This document shows positions 45,092 through 55,200 of a stretch of 64,000 bases of DNA, piece after piece. The stretch covers positions 548,501 to 612,500 of the forward strand of contig JAUIRK010000971.1 of NCBI GenBank assembly GCA_030549495.1. Direction: 5' to 3'. The position numbers and the translations under genes were made by a program. How positions within the stretch are numbered: position 1 is the first letter of the stretch; each line of letters opens with the position of its first letter. Below the pieces are notes generated by a model. It saw nothing but the letters and a program-made list of their open reading frames with translations. It had not been told where the DNA came from and did no database searches. This DNA comes from Nectonema munidae. Lineage: Eukaryota; Nematomorpha; Nectonematoida; Nectonematidae.

Positions 45092-45556
45092 AGAGGGTTT
45101 CTCAACCTCTTTGTCTAAATCGCCCACTGAGAATCTTAAAATTCAAAATCGCCCTTTATGAAGTAAAAATATGGGGAAAATCTTTCACCATTATTTCAAA
45201 ATTTTTTAATTCTTAATACCATATAATAATATTCAATAAATTCTTCTTAAAAATTTCTTTCATAGATTCCATATTGTAAGAATAGGAAGAGTAAACTTTC
45301 ATAGCTGGACAGATGGTAAGGATGGTCACAATCAGGAATCGAACCCAGACCTTCTGGATCGAGACTCCACGCTCTTACCACTAGGCCATCTGCCGACATG
45401 CTTCTATTTAGAGCTCAAGCAAATCATTATTAACGATAAGTGATTTTTCAGGGGTGATTTATGATTAGAAAATTTTTTATTTTGATTCAAATTCTTGCTC
45501 ATCTGAATTCTATTTTCGCCCAAAAGTTGGCGACCAGGCCACGGTTAAAAAACCTG
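45092..45556. mobile_element. hAT-like non-autonomous element with nested SINE
   Basis: Left AGAGGGTTTCTCAACCTC and, inverted, CTCAGGTTTTTTAACCGTGG. 'aatcgcccactgag' and 'tcgccaacttttgggcg' lie just inside. A family-2 SINE is inserted. Target duplication not convincing. Confidence 0.55.
45270..45398 (-). mobile_element. tRNA-derived SINE, family 2, copy 3
   Basis: Minus strand: GTCGGCAGATGGCCTAGTGG then TAAGAGCG (strong A box), GGGTTCGATTCC (B box) and 'accatctgtccagctatg'. Of the three copies this keeps the tRNA-like half best. Confidence 0.85.
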
Positions 45557-45762
45557 AGTTATCACTATTTCTTATATCTTCTCACAGAATATTTAAAAAC
45601 CTCACCCATCCCTTTTATTTTTTGCTTATGACACCTTTGTATAAATATGAAAATGCATATCATTTTTCTAGAGATTTCCCATATTTTTCTCCTTCTGAGA
45701 CTACTTTCCCCTTTTTTTGCATGTTAAGAAACAGCACTTTTTCAAACTTTCAGCAAAATATT

Positions 45763-45913
45763 GCGTGAGTAAGGCTGGTTAGATGCTGGATTCGATAACT
45801 CAAGGTCTTGGGTTCGATCCCGCATCAAGCCTGCTTTCCTCATTGTTCAATACAAGCGGCACAATTGTGCCTTTTCGATGAAAACACCCTGCGGTACCTT
45901 TACCTTTACCTTT
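45763..45913 (+). mobile_element. tRNA-derived SINE, family 1, copy 4
   Basis: 'gcgtgagtaaggctggttag' head, GGTTCGATCCC B box, tail of repeated TACCTT units. Confidence 0.9.
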
Positions 45914-46919
45914 GTTATGATTTAAACGTAAAATTAATACTTGATTCAAACATATATTTTGTTTAGAAAAGAATTAAGCCACAATTTTACTTACTTAATT
46001 TCAACAACTATTTCCAATCCAATGCTTGTAAGTTTCATTTGATTGCAACCGCTTCTTTTTCAGGGTGTCACTTTTTACTGAAATAGTCTGAAATCTTCTC
46101 AAAATGTTCAAATCTTTATTTTTTGGAACAAATTAAATATAACGCGATTCGATTGATTTAGGATGAAAACAAAATAAAACTCAGTATTCCCTTTATATTA
46201 AGTTCAAAAAATCGAAATAAACGCAAATCTTTTCAAAACTTAATGAAAGCATAATTCTTTAAAACAAATTAAAAATATTGCGATGCATTTCCGTTCTCTG
46301 TTTTTTAACTTGGAATAAAAAATAAACAAATAATATTTATATTTTTTACATTTTTTTTTTATAAAAAAAATAAGAAATTTATTTTTCATTCTCAATAGCT
46401 CACAACGCTAAAAATATATCGCATTTTTTTTAAATTTTTTTTTAAATATTAAGATTTCCAGAAATTAGCTTACTTCGGTTTTTCTCAAAGAAAAATATCG
46501 AAAACGACTCTGACTCCTACTAAGTAATTTATTTACACCAAATCAAAACTAAAGCCCCCCCCCCCCTTTTAAAAAATCAAAACTAAAGCCCCCCCCTTCA
46601 CTAAAAAATTAATTGTAGAAAATTGGCTGAATCATATCCATTCAAATTTTGTGACTTTTCCTAAAATCGCTAGCTGCATCTTTTGAAACCATTTTCATGG
46701 TAGTTGAATGACCCTCTCATATCCAAAACTGTCAATCAAAATCAAAAATTAAAATTTTTCAGCAAAATTTTGACATTATCTGTACTTAACCTTATAACTT
46801 AGGATCTATATTATATAATACCCTGAAAATTTATAATTATATACAGTTTGGAACGCATAACACTTTATATATTTAATTTTTTCAATAATTATAGCTACTT
46901 TTTAGAAAATGTCAATCAA

Positions 46920-48210
46920 AATTTCGATTGATCAAAAATATATCTAATAAAATATACCTTCAAATTTTACTTAAAATATATGTTTTTATACTAAATCGGT
47001 CATGCTGTTTTCATTTCTGGACTCATTTTTTACATTTAGGATTTGAAAATACCTATATGTGTTAATCAAATTTGCGGTTTACTTCTGAAAATTGTCTCCA
47101 AAAACATTCCTTCACATTTTACATAAAATATATGTTTTATACCAAATCGATCATGTTGTTTTCATTTCTGGACTCATTTTTTAAATTTAGGATTTGAATA
47201 TACCTATAAGTGTTAATCAAATTTGCAGTTATGCTGTTTTTATTACTGAACTCATTTTTCACATTTAGAGGTTTTAAAATATCTGTCAATGTCAATCAAA
47301 TTTGCAGTTTACTTCTAAAAGCTATCTCCAAAAATATTCTCTCAATTTTACATGAAATATATGTTTTTATACCAAATCAATCATGGTGTTTTCATTTCTG
47401 AACTCATTTTTTACATTTAGGATGTGAAAACACCTATAAGTGTTAATCAAATTTGCGGTTTACTTCTAAAAATTGTCTCCAAAAACATTCATTGAAATTT
47501 TACAATTAAATATATCTTTTTATACCAAATCAACCATGCTTGTTTCATTTATGGACTCAATTTTGCAGTTTGAATTTGAAAATACCTATAAGTATCAATC
47601 AAATTTGCATTTAGTTCTAAAATTTGTTTCCAAAAATCAAATTTTACATGAAATATATATTTTTATAGCAAATAGATCATGGTAATTTCATTTCTGAACT
47701 CAGTTTTCGCATTTAGAGGTTTTACTGCTAGTGTCAATCAAATTTGCGGTTTATGTCTGAAAACTATATCCCAAAATATTCTCTCTAATTTTACATGAAA
47801 TATATGTTTTTATAGCAATTCGACCATGATAATTTTTATTTCTGAAATCATTTTTTGCATTTAGAGGTTTTAAATGTCTGAAAGTGTCAATCAAATGTTC
47901 GATTCACGTCTAATGTCTATAGAAATATTTTTGAAATTTAAATAAAATATCTGTTTTTATGCCAAATGGAAGATGCTGGTTTCATTTTTGGAGTCAGGTT
48001 TGGTATTTATGGTTTTAAAATATCTCAAAGCTTCAATCAGATTTGCGGTTTACTTCTAGATACTGTCTTCAAAAATATTTTCAAAAAAATAAAATTTCTG
48101 TTTTATACCAAATGGACTATGTTTATTTTATTTCTGTACTGGATTTTGGATAATACGGTTAAAAAATATCTCGAAGTGGCAATTGAATTAGTAATGTATG
48201 CCTGAAAATC
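46920..48210 (+). repeat. Tandem array A, about 147-bp monomer, eight or so copies
   Basis: The landmark 'aaatatatgtttttata' recurs at about 46974, 47126, 47355, 47508, 47651, 47798, 47945 and 48092. Spacings are 152, 229, 153, 143, 147, 147 and 147. Each unit then reads 'ccaaat.gatcatg', 'tttcatttctg.actca', 'catttagg' and 'gtcaatcaaatttgcggttt'. The 229 gap contains a partial unit. A diverged counterpart is at 4440-4900. Confidence 0.9.
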
Positions 48211-49290
48211 AGTTATGTAAAAAATTTTCAAAAAACGGCTCCATATTAGGTATATAGTAAAAATATACTTTTTTTTGTATATTTTGGCTTATAATACTTT
48301 CTTCAATGATCTTGAGTATGAAATATTTATTTAAAAAAAAAACAAAACGTATTATAATATCTTTTGAAAATTTGTATGAGAGAAGGAAGCAAGTTGAAAA
48401 CTAATTGAAAAGAGAACATGTGATCAAAACAAATAATTTAAAAAAATATGTACCTTGACTAAATGGAAGATCTACCATGTTCTAATGAAATAGGAAGTGG
48501 TTTAATTATATAATATTAGATGCTTCAAAAAAGATTTTGACTGTGAAAAAGAAGGTCCTCTTTTACAAATGAAAAATATTTAAATCTATAGCTTATCATC
48601 TAGGATTACAATTATCATTTAGCTAAGATGGGTAGAAAATCTGAAAATTTAAAATAGGTCAGATTTATCAAAAATGGCATTGATGCCAATATGTGAGAAT
48701 TTAGTCACTATCAAGATATTTTTAATTTAAATTGAATGTGTCCATATTTTTCCTTTTGCGTCAAAGAGATAATTTTTTAAATAAAGAACGTGGGCAACTT
48801 TTTGTAATTGAACAATGAACATCACGAATGATTCATCAGAAAAAAATCTTTGAAATGAGATTGGTTGACAAATATTCAGGCCTGATAATAAAATACACGA
48901 TACTGATAAAAAAGTCCAAGATCATCAAGGAGATTCTTTAATCAGAATGCTTTGAGAGAGGAAAAAAGTTATTTTATCATTATAAAAAAATTTTCGAACA
49001 AACATTGAAGAATATAAATTTCTAATGAAAAAAGAGCCACCAAGAAAGGATCATCATGGAATGAATAGCAAAATTACATACTGTAAATTATAATATGACG
49101 TAGAGATTACGAGCCGATAACGAATTTGTAGCCAAAAAGATAACTCAAAAGAAATATTTTGAGTGAATTAAACACCTAAAGTTGGTTTATTAAATAAATT
49201 AAGAAAATAATTACCAGAGAAATACTGCAAGTAGAAGTTATTTTTATGTTTATATATTTGACATTGATTTACAGGTTTAATCGATTTTTT
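48211..49290 (+). repeat. Linker between arrays, shared with 4.9-5.4 kb
   Basis: 'gatcatcaaggagattcttta' (48911) and 'acaaatattcaggcctgataataaaatacac' match the linker near 5130-5215. Non-coding. Confidence 0.6.
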
Positions 49291-49870
49291 TGACAGATTT
49301 TATTGATTTCATTAAAAATGAACATCACCATTAAATTCTACATACCTGAAAATGGGTATATATGTGTAAAAAACATATAATTATTTAGATAAAAAGTTTC
49401 TTTTTGAGATGAGCTGTCACATTTAGATCAATTTTTTGAGAGTTTGTTTGTTTTTTATAAAAAGAATATCACCCCCCTAATTCCGAATTTTTGGAAGGGG
49501 GGGTATTTGTGAAAAAACTTATATAATTATTTAGATAAAAAGTTCCTTTTTGAGATGAGTTCTTTAGATTACTTTTTTGGGTTTGATTGATTTTCATAAA
49601 AAATGAATATCACCACTGAATTCAGCATATTTAAAAATGGGTATACATGTGTAAAAAACTTTATATAATTATTTAAATAAAAAGTTCCTTTTTGAGATGA
49701 GCTGTCAAATATAAATCAATTTTTTGACAGGTTTGATTGATTTTGATAAAAAAAAATGGACATCACCACTGAATTCAGCATAGTTGAAATATATATGTAA
49801 CATTAAAAATATTTATAAAAACTTATTAATATCTGAGAAAAATAGGGGGGGGGCATTTTACGCCCCAGCA
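49290..49870 (+). repeat. Tandem array B, about 140-150-bp monomer
   Basis: 'ttatttagataaaaagtt.ctttttgagatgag' recurs near 49382, 49533 and 49670. Between these lie 'ttttttgacaggtttgattgattt' and 'atcaccactgaattcagcata'. Counterpart at 5460-6060. Ends in a G run and 'cattttacgcccc'. Confidence 0.85.
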
Positions 49871-50585
49871 CTTTAGCGGACAAATTTTGCTCAGCACTAA
49901 TAGGGTTAATAGGAGTCGCCATATCTTTATTTATCTACTCCACAACTCTGCTGTCCTGCGTAAAATGAATGAATCAAAGGTAAACAATGGTTTCCATTCT
50001 AAACATTGAAATACACATCACACTATTTTTATTTGTTCCAAAATATTAAGATTCCGAAAGTTTTCTGAAGATTTCGGTTTTTAGAACATAAAAAACACAG
50101 CTGCTATCTAGCCACATTGAAGTCTAACTAAGGCTTAGTTAGAGTGGGCTACAATAAAATTCGACGAAATAAAAATTTTTTAAAGCATAGCGCTAAATTG
50201 CAAATGCATATGTCTCATTCAGTGTACTTTGGCCTTTTTTAAATTTCCCGTAGTTATTTCGCAAGATTTTTTTCACTCCTTTTTCATTCAACTTCACAAA
50301 ACTTTCATGTTTGAATTGAAGTTTTGAAAATGAAAAATACTTTTAAAATTCTTTAATCTTCCCATGGTCATACAAAAAGAGTTCATGTGTCCCATGGTGC
50401 CCGTGGGCAACAGATTGACCAGCTTTGTTATAATAAATAAAGTAAGAAATTTCGTTATTTATTTTTGATTTTAAGTAGTTCAAAATATTGACATACACAT
50501 CGCATTAATTTTAATTTGTTCCAAAAAATTAATTTTGAGAAAATTTTGATATATTTTGGATTTTTTCGGTAAAAGTCACACCCTG

Positions 50586-51019
50586 TTTCTTTCTTCAAAA
50601 CCGTTTCTTATTCTTTAGACACTTCGCATGCAAGCTTCTTTGCTCTACTCTGTAAAAAAAAAAAGATCGATTCACGCAAACTTGAGGATGCGCCAAAAGA
50701 TAAAGACAATCCTACATCCAACTTCAATGATCCAATTGACAATTCAAACTACCAAAAATGTTTTTTTTTAATTTTATTAACTCAATCTAAATTGAAGTAA
50801 ATGCGTGACCCACAAATGTAAGGCCAGTATCTTCACCTTTTTTCGAAACGCTAATTCAACTAATTAGAAACCACGTGATTAAATGATTGTAAAGTGGAAA
50901 TTATATGACTTGTCAGGGAGAGGGTTAGTGTGGAGATAAAAAAGAAGAAATGAATATACAATGTATAAACTTTGCTCAAGACGCCTTTGCACTAGTTAAA
51001 TATTTGCAAAGGCGCACTT
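50586..51019. other. Spacer
   Basis: No gene recognised. Confidence 0.35.
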
Positions 51020-51136
51020 TTAACCCATTTCGTGGCATCGACAGTTTTGACTGACGCTGATGATTTCTTGATTTTAAGTTACTTTGATATCAAACTACCT
51101 AATCCCATCTGTTCTTTCTGAGATGAAATGGGTTTG
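51020..51136. mobile_element. TTAA-family MITE, decayed
   Basis: TTAACCCATTTCGTGGCATC at the left; inverted right end TTCAAACCCATTTCATCTC. The inner motif is worn ('gctgatgatttcttg'). Confidence 0.6.
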
Positions 51137-51239
51137 AAAAGTCCCTTATTTCCTACCTTTTGACAATTACAATTTTATGTCTAAGTTTTTAATTTTAATT
51201 CACGCAGCCAATTTCTTCATTTCAACTTTTTCAAGCACA

Positions 51240-51385
51240 ATTGCTCTCCAGTGAAGTGACCCGTGAATTAAAAATCGTCTGCTTTAAGTTATATTCATTA
51301 AAAAAGAAACTGACTCTTCATTTTCTAAAATCAATTCCTGAACGAGTTCCCCATTTGAGGACCATAATTATAAAGCTTAATGTCA
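51240..51385. repeat. TTAA-family MITE remnant
   Basis: 'aaaaatcgtctgctttaagt' and 'ccatttgaggaccataatta' are family words, but clean ends are lost. Confidence 0.45.
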
Positions 51386-51534
51386 TTTGATTTTGATGGT
51401 ACCAAATATGTTTCTTTTGCGAATTTTATAATGAATACAACACTCAAATCTGCTTTAATGGTATAGATAAGGCTGAATCATAGTTCCTATGAAAAAGAAT
51501 CAAGAAAATACTAAACACTAATAACGCTTTAATT

Positions 51535-51683
51535 GAGCGTGAGTAGGATTGCTTAGATGCTGGATTCGATAACTCAAGGTCTTGGGTTCGATTCCGCATC
51601 AAGCCTGCTTTCTTCATAGTTCGATACAAGCTGCGCAATTGTGTCTTCTCGATGAAATCACCATATGGTACCTTTACCTTTAA
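51535..51683 (+). mobile_element. tRNA-derived SINE, family 1, copy 5
   Basis: 'gcgtgagtaggattgcttag' head, GGTTCGATTCC B box, 'ctcgatgaaatcacc' body and 'ggtacctttacctttaaag' tail. Confidence 0.9.
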
Positions 51684-51807
51684 AGAAATTTAGATTAGCC
51701 AGGCAAACATTTTATCTTCTTTATGCCTTTTGTATGATGCTTTAATAAATCGTTATTTTATATTTTTAAACTTAAATTGTGAAACGAATTTTTTTAATTG
51801 TCTTTGT

Positions 51808-51930
51808 TTAACCCATTAAGATGATATTTAAAAAAACGCAGACGATTTATATTCAAAGTCATTGAAAAAAGCAGACGAAGATGAAATTACTTATGTTCCC
51901 AAATGGGAACATTGGGACTTAATGGGCTAA
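51808..51930. mobile_element. TTAA palindromic MITE
   Basis: TTAACCCATTAAGATGAT and, inverted, TTAGCCCATTAAGTCCCAA. Inside are 'acgcagacgatttat' and 'aaaagcagacgaag', plus a perfect 'ttcccaaatgggaa' palindrome near the right end. Confidence 0.85.
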
Positions 51931-52097
51931 GGCGAATTTTTAACTAGTTCCAATACGTTCTACTTTATAAATGTGCTTATTAACCAGTTAAATTGACTTG
52001 AGTTTATATTTAAAAGCATAGAGGATATCTCCTCGTTTACACTCCTAAAGCATAACCATGTAAATAATATTTAAATGTACAAAATATTTTGTTCTAG

Positions 52098-52279
52098 ATA
52101 TCAAGGCACTTCTTATTCTTCTACTCTTTCTTTACTTGTATGAGAAATCGGTGAACCCTTACCAAGAAGTCTCGTGGAATGAATTTGTGTATGATTACCT
52201 TCTCTACGGACTCGTCAAAAGTGTGACGGTGAACTACAAAACCGCATACATACAAGTTTCAACGGAAAATGCTCTAGGC
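52098..52279 (+). CDS. SPG7: SPG7 exon a: first membrane segment and intermembrane-space domain
   Basis: Acceptor TTCTAG. Reads [20 protein letters not shown], then [20 protein letters not shown], and ends ENALG before donor GTACTT, in phase 0. Confidence 0.88.
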
Positions 52280-55200
52280 GTACTTTTTATTTTCTTCTTA
52301 CACCTTTTCAATTTTGTTCAATTAATCTTTATTCATTAATTTAAATCTTATATAACATACTCATTCAAGTTTATTTTTTTTGCAAATTTAATAAATACCA
52401 TTTTTGAAAGCTATTTTTCTGCTCACAAAATCATTTTGGTTGCTTTGAAGAAGGCAGGCTTTGAGCGAACTTAAGTGAATTCAATCAAACTGTGCCTAAT
52501 TTAAACAAGAAATTTAGTTATAGAATATAACATGTCTTTTATACTAATAAATTTCTGAGAAGAATCATGTTTGAATATTTGTCAGCTTTTCTCATTTTAT
52601 GTGTCAACATATATTTATATAATACTTAGATACAATTAAACCATTTCTCCCCATCGTCAGTTTTAAGGCACTTTTATTCTCTTCTGCCTTTCTTGGGAAG
52701 AAATTGGTTAAATTTAAATTTTTTTCCTTAATATACCTGCTGATTGAAAAGAAACATCCTATTTTAAAATAGTTATAATATATTCTCCCATTTTTGTGTT
52801 TGTGCATGCTCAATAATGTATGGAAATTAAATGTATGATATTGATTTCTTATTCCCGCCCGGAATGCTGAGTCCCGTATCTACGTCGACTTTCCATCCTA
52901 ATAGCGGCCCTCGTTACTAAACGCCTAATAGCATTTTACATGAATGTATGGTTCAAACTTATAAGTACAGCTGAGTGAACGATACAATCCTAACGCAAGC
53001 GCTTCCAAAGTGGGAAACAATCTTAATATCTAGTGGTAGCTTGATTACTAACAAGGTTAGAATCGGTTCGCCAGAGCACTACCTAACCGTAAAAACCTTT
53101 GAATTCTTCAGAGGAAGAAAACCAGGATAAAAAACCGTCACTTTTTAGTTAAGTTAAGTATTGTTTGATTGTTTTCTTTTCGAATTAATGAAGTAAGGTT
53201 TGGCTTAGGGTCAATGTGGGTTCTTTATAAAATCAATTGCTGCTGTTGCGAGACGACTTGAGAAGTTGATGGCAAAGGATGGCAGGCACATTGCATTGTA
53301 AATGAAACGTCACGCTAAAAACTTTATATACAAAAATTTCTTCTTCAGAAATAAATTATAGGGATATTCGAATATGGAGTTACTTTTCAATCACTGTATC
53401 AGTTTTGTTGAAAATGTTTGGCTAAAATTTCAATTGTGTTTAGATTTTGGTAAAATGTAGATTAAAAAATCAGATTATAGAGAACTGGTTCTCTAATGAG
53501 TGAAAATTCGCCTTTTAATGGGAGAATTGGGACGACAGATTCTAACAGCTGAGCTCAGAAGCAATAGAACGATCACTATTCTGAGAATCTAAACGTTATA
53601 TTCAGGGCAGCGGAGTATAAGTGTTTTTTCGGAGAATGGATTAGAAAGAGTGAAAAAATTTTGTTACTTGGGTGGCACAATCAGTGGTGAGGGAAGGGGG
53701 CTGGAACGCATTCAACACTTTGTTAACAACTTTATGTGACAAAATATATCCTTTGTAGCTTGAAGAAAGTATATGCAGGGCGTGTGTGAAAGCTTTCATG
53801 ACTTATGGCTATGCGACATGGTTGAGTAGAACAGTTGAAGAAGGTCTTTTGAAAAGGACTGGAAGAAACATGTGCGAAAATGTGTGGAGTTTAGTTGGTC
53901 GATAGGATCGAGACGGAAGAGGTGATGGAACAACTCAGGCTGAAAGATACAATTGCTAAAACCGTAAAATAGGGAATCTTGAGATATTTAGGACATATCC
54001 CGAGAACAAATCAACATAAACGTATTAAGGAAAGGAAAAGCGATGCCCAAGTTGAATTGGAAAGAAATGATGGAGAAAAATTAGTATTTAAGCTGCTTTA
54101 ACCCTACAGGATGCACTGAATTGAATGGAGAAGAACTGTCAAATCATGGAAGGAAAGTCGGTAAAATGAAGGGAAAAATACTAACTATAAAAAATGACGA
54201 TGCCTACTTGGATGAATAATAATTTATCGTCATTGACAGCAATAAATTTACCCTAAATCAAGAACTACCTTCATTTGCCATTATTATTTATCGATGAGTG
54301 TTTATTAATATACATCCGAGGCATGTAATGATATTCCACTTTTGCATTTGTTTTAACATTTGCTGCTTGCTAGATTTCTTATTCTTAGAAGGACATTTTT
54401 ATAACGTTTAGTACAGTGTATAATAAAAATTACGACGAATTAATTTTAATTAAGTCCGACTAGAAGAATTAGTAGGGCTCCGGGTCGATCTATCTTTTTT
54501 CGACTACACATCTCTGCTTAAAATATAGTTTTCATTTTTACAACAATTTATTTGAATAATTTTTTTTTAACTTTTTCATTTTTAATCTTTTAATGATTTA
54601 TTTACCATTTTTCAACTAAAAATTGTTGAAAAGAATCTTTTTACTTTTAGATTAAGAAATCGTTGGAAAGGGGGAATGAAATTTTAATAAAGGGTCTTAG
54701 GGGTGAATAGTGCATAAAATGTTCAGAGAATTAACTTAAACATTTAGTTTCAGCAAGATATCTTAGAACGTAATTGAACCTGCCCTAGTATATGCCTATA
54801 GACTGTAATATGTATAATCTCGAAGCAATTTTTACTTTTTACTAAAAGAGTTTACTTAGACCCTTTCTGGCCTTCGTTTTTTATTGTCTGCTTTCCTTCT
54901 CAATGTGTTTTTATATAACTTAAGCGGACGATTTTTGGACACTGGTGTCCCGTTTGTCTGAAATGGCTAATTATATTATTTCTTTTTTCTTCAGTTATAA
55001 TTAAGTTGATAAATTAGCATTTTCATTTTTTTTCAAATATTCTTTTAACCTTTTGAGGACTATAATTTTGAAGACTTTTGTCTCCTGCTTTCATTTTCAT
55101 TGAAATTTTATATACTTAAAGCAGAGGATTTTCATTTCATGGTACACCGCTATTACACTGGTCCTCAAAGGGTTAACAGTGCTTAATTATGAGCTAAGGT

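Larger units (their letters stand above)
46061..50585. mobile_element. Large non-coding element with inverted CAGGGTGT ends (proposed)
   Basis: CAGGGTGTCACTTTTTACTG at 46061 and, inverted, CAGGGTGTGACTTTTACCG at 50585. Both are followed at similar distance by 'ttttttggaacaaatta' and a 'gcgat' word. Between them lie two tandem arrays and no coding sequence. Related sub-terminal sequence recurs at 46380-46520 and 49990-50110 in the right-end orientation. So two or three smaller elements side by side are an alternative to one of 4.5 kb. The flanks (TTCTTTTT / TTTCTTTC) are not an exact duplication. Confidence 0.5.

Noticed and set aside
45270-45398. Possible functional tRNA gene
   Set aside because: Good A and B boxes, but the unit recurs with a shared non-tRNA tail at 33095 and 43072, so it is a SINE.
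47210-48205. Several 60-80 codon open frames on the plus strand
   Set aside because: They lie inside the 147-bp tandem array and repeat with it; AT-rich frames without family similarity.
52136-52339. A separate 67-residue gene starting inside SPG7 exon a
   Set aside because: Its first part is the SPG7 intermembrane domain; the rest reads into the intron after donor GTACTT.
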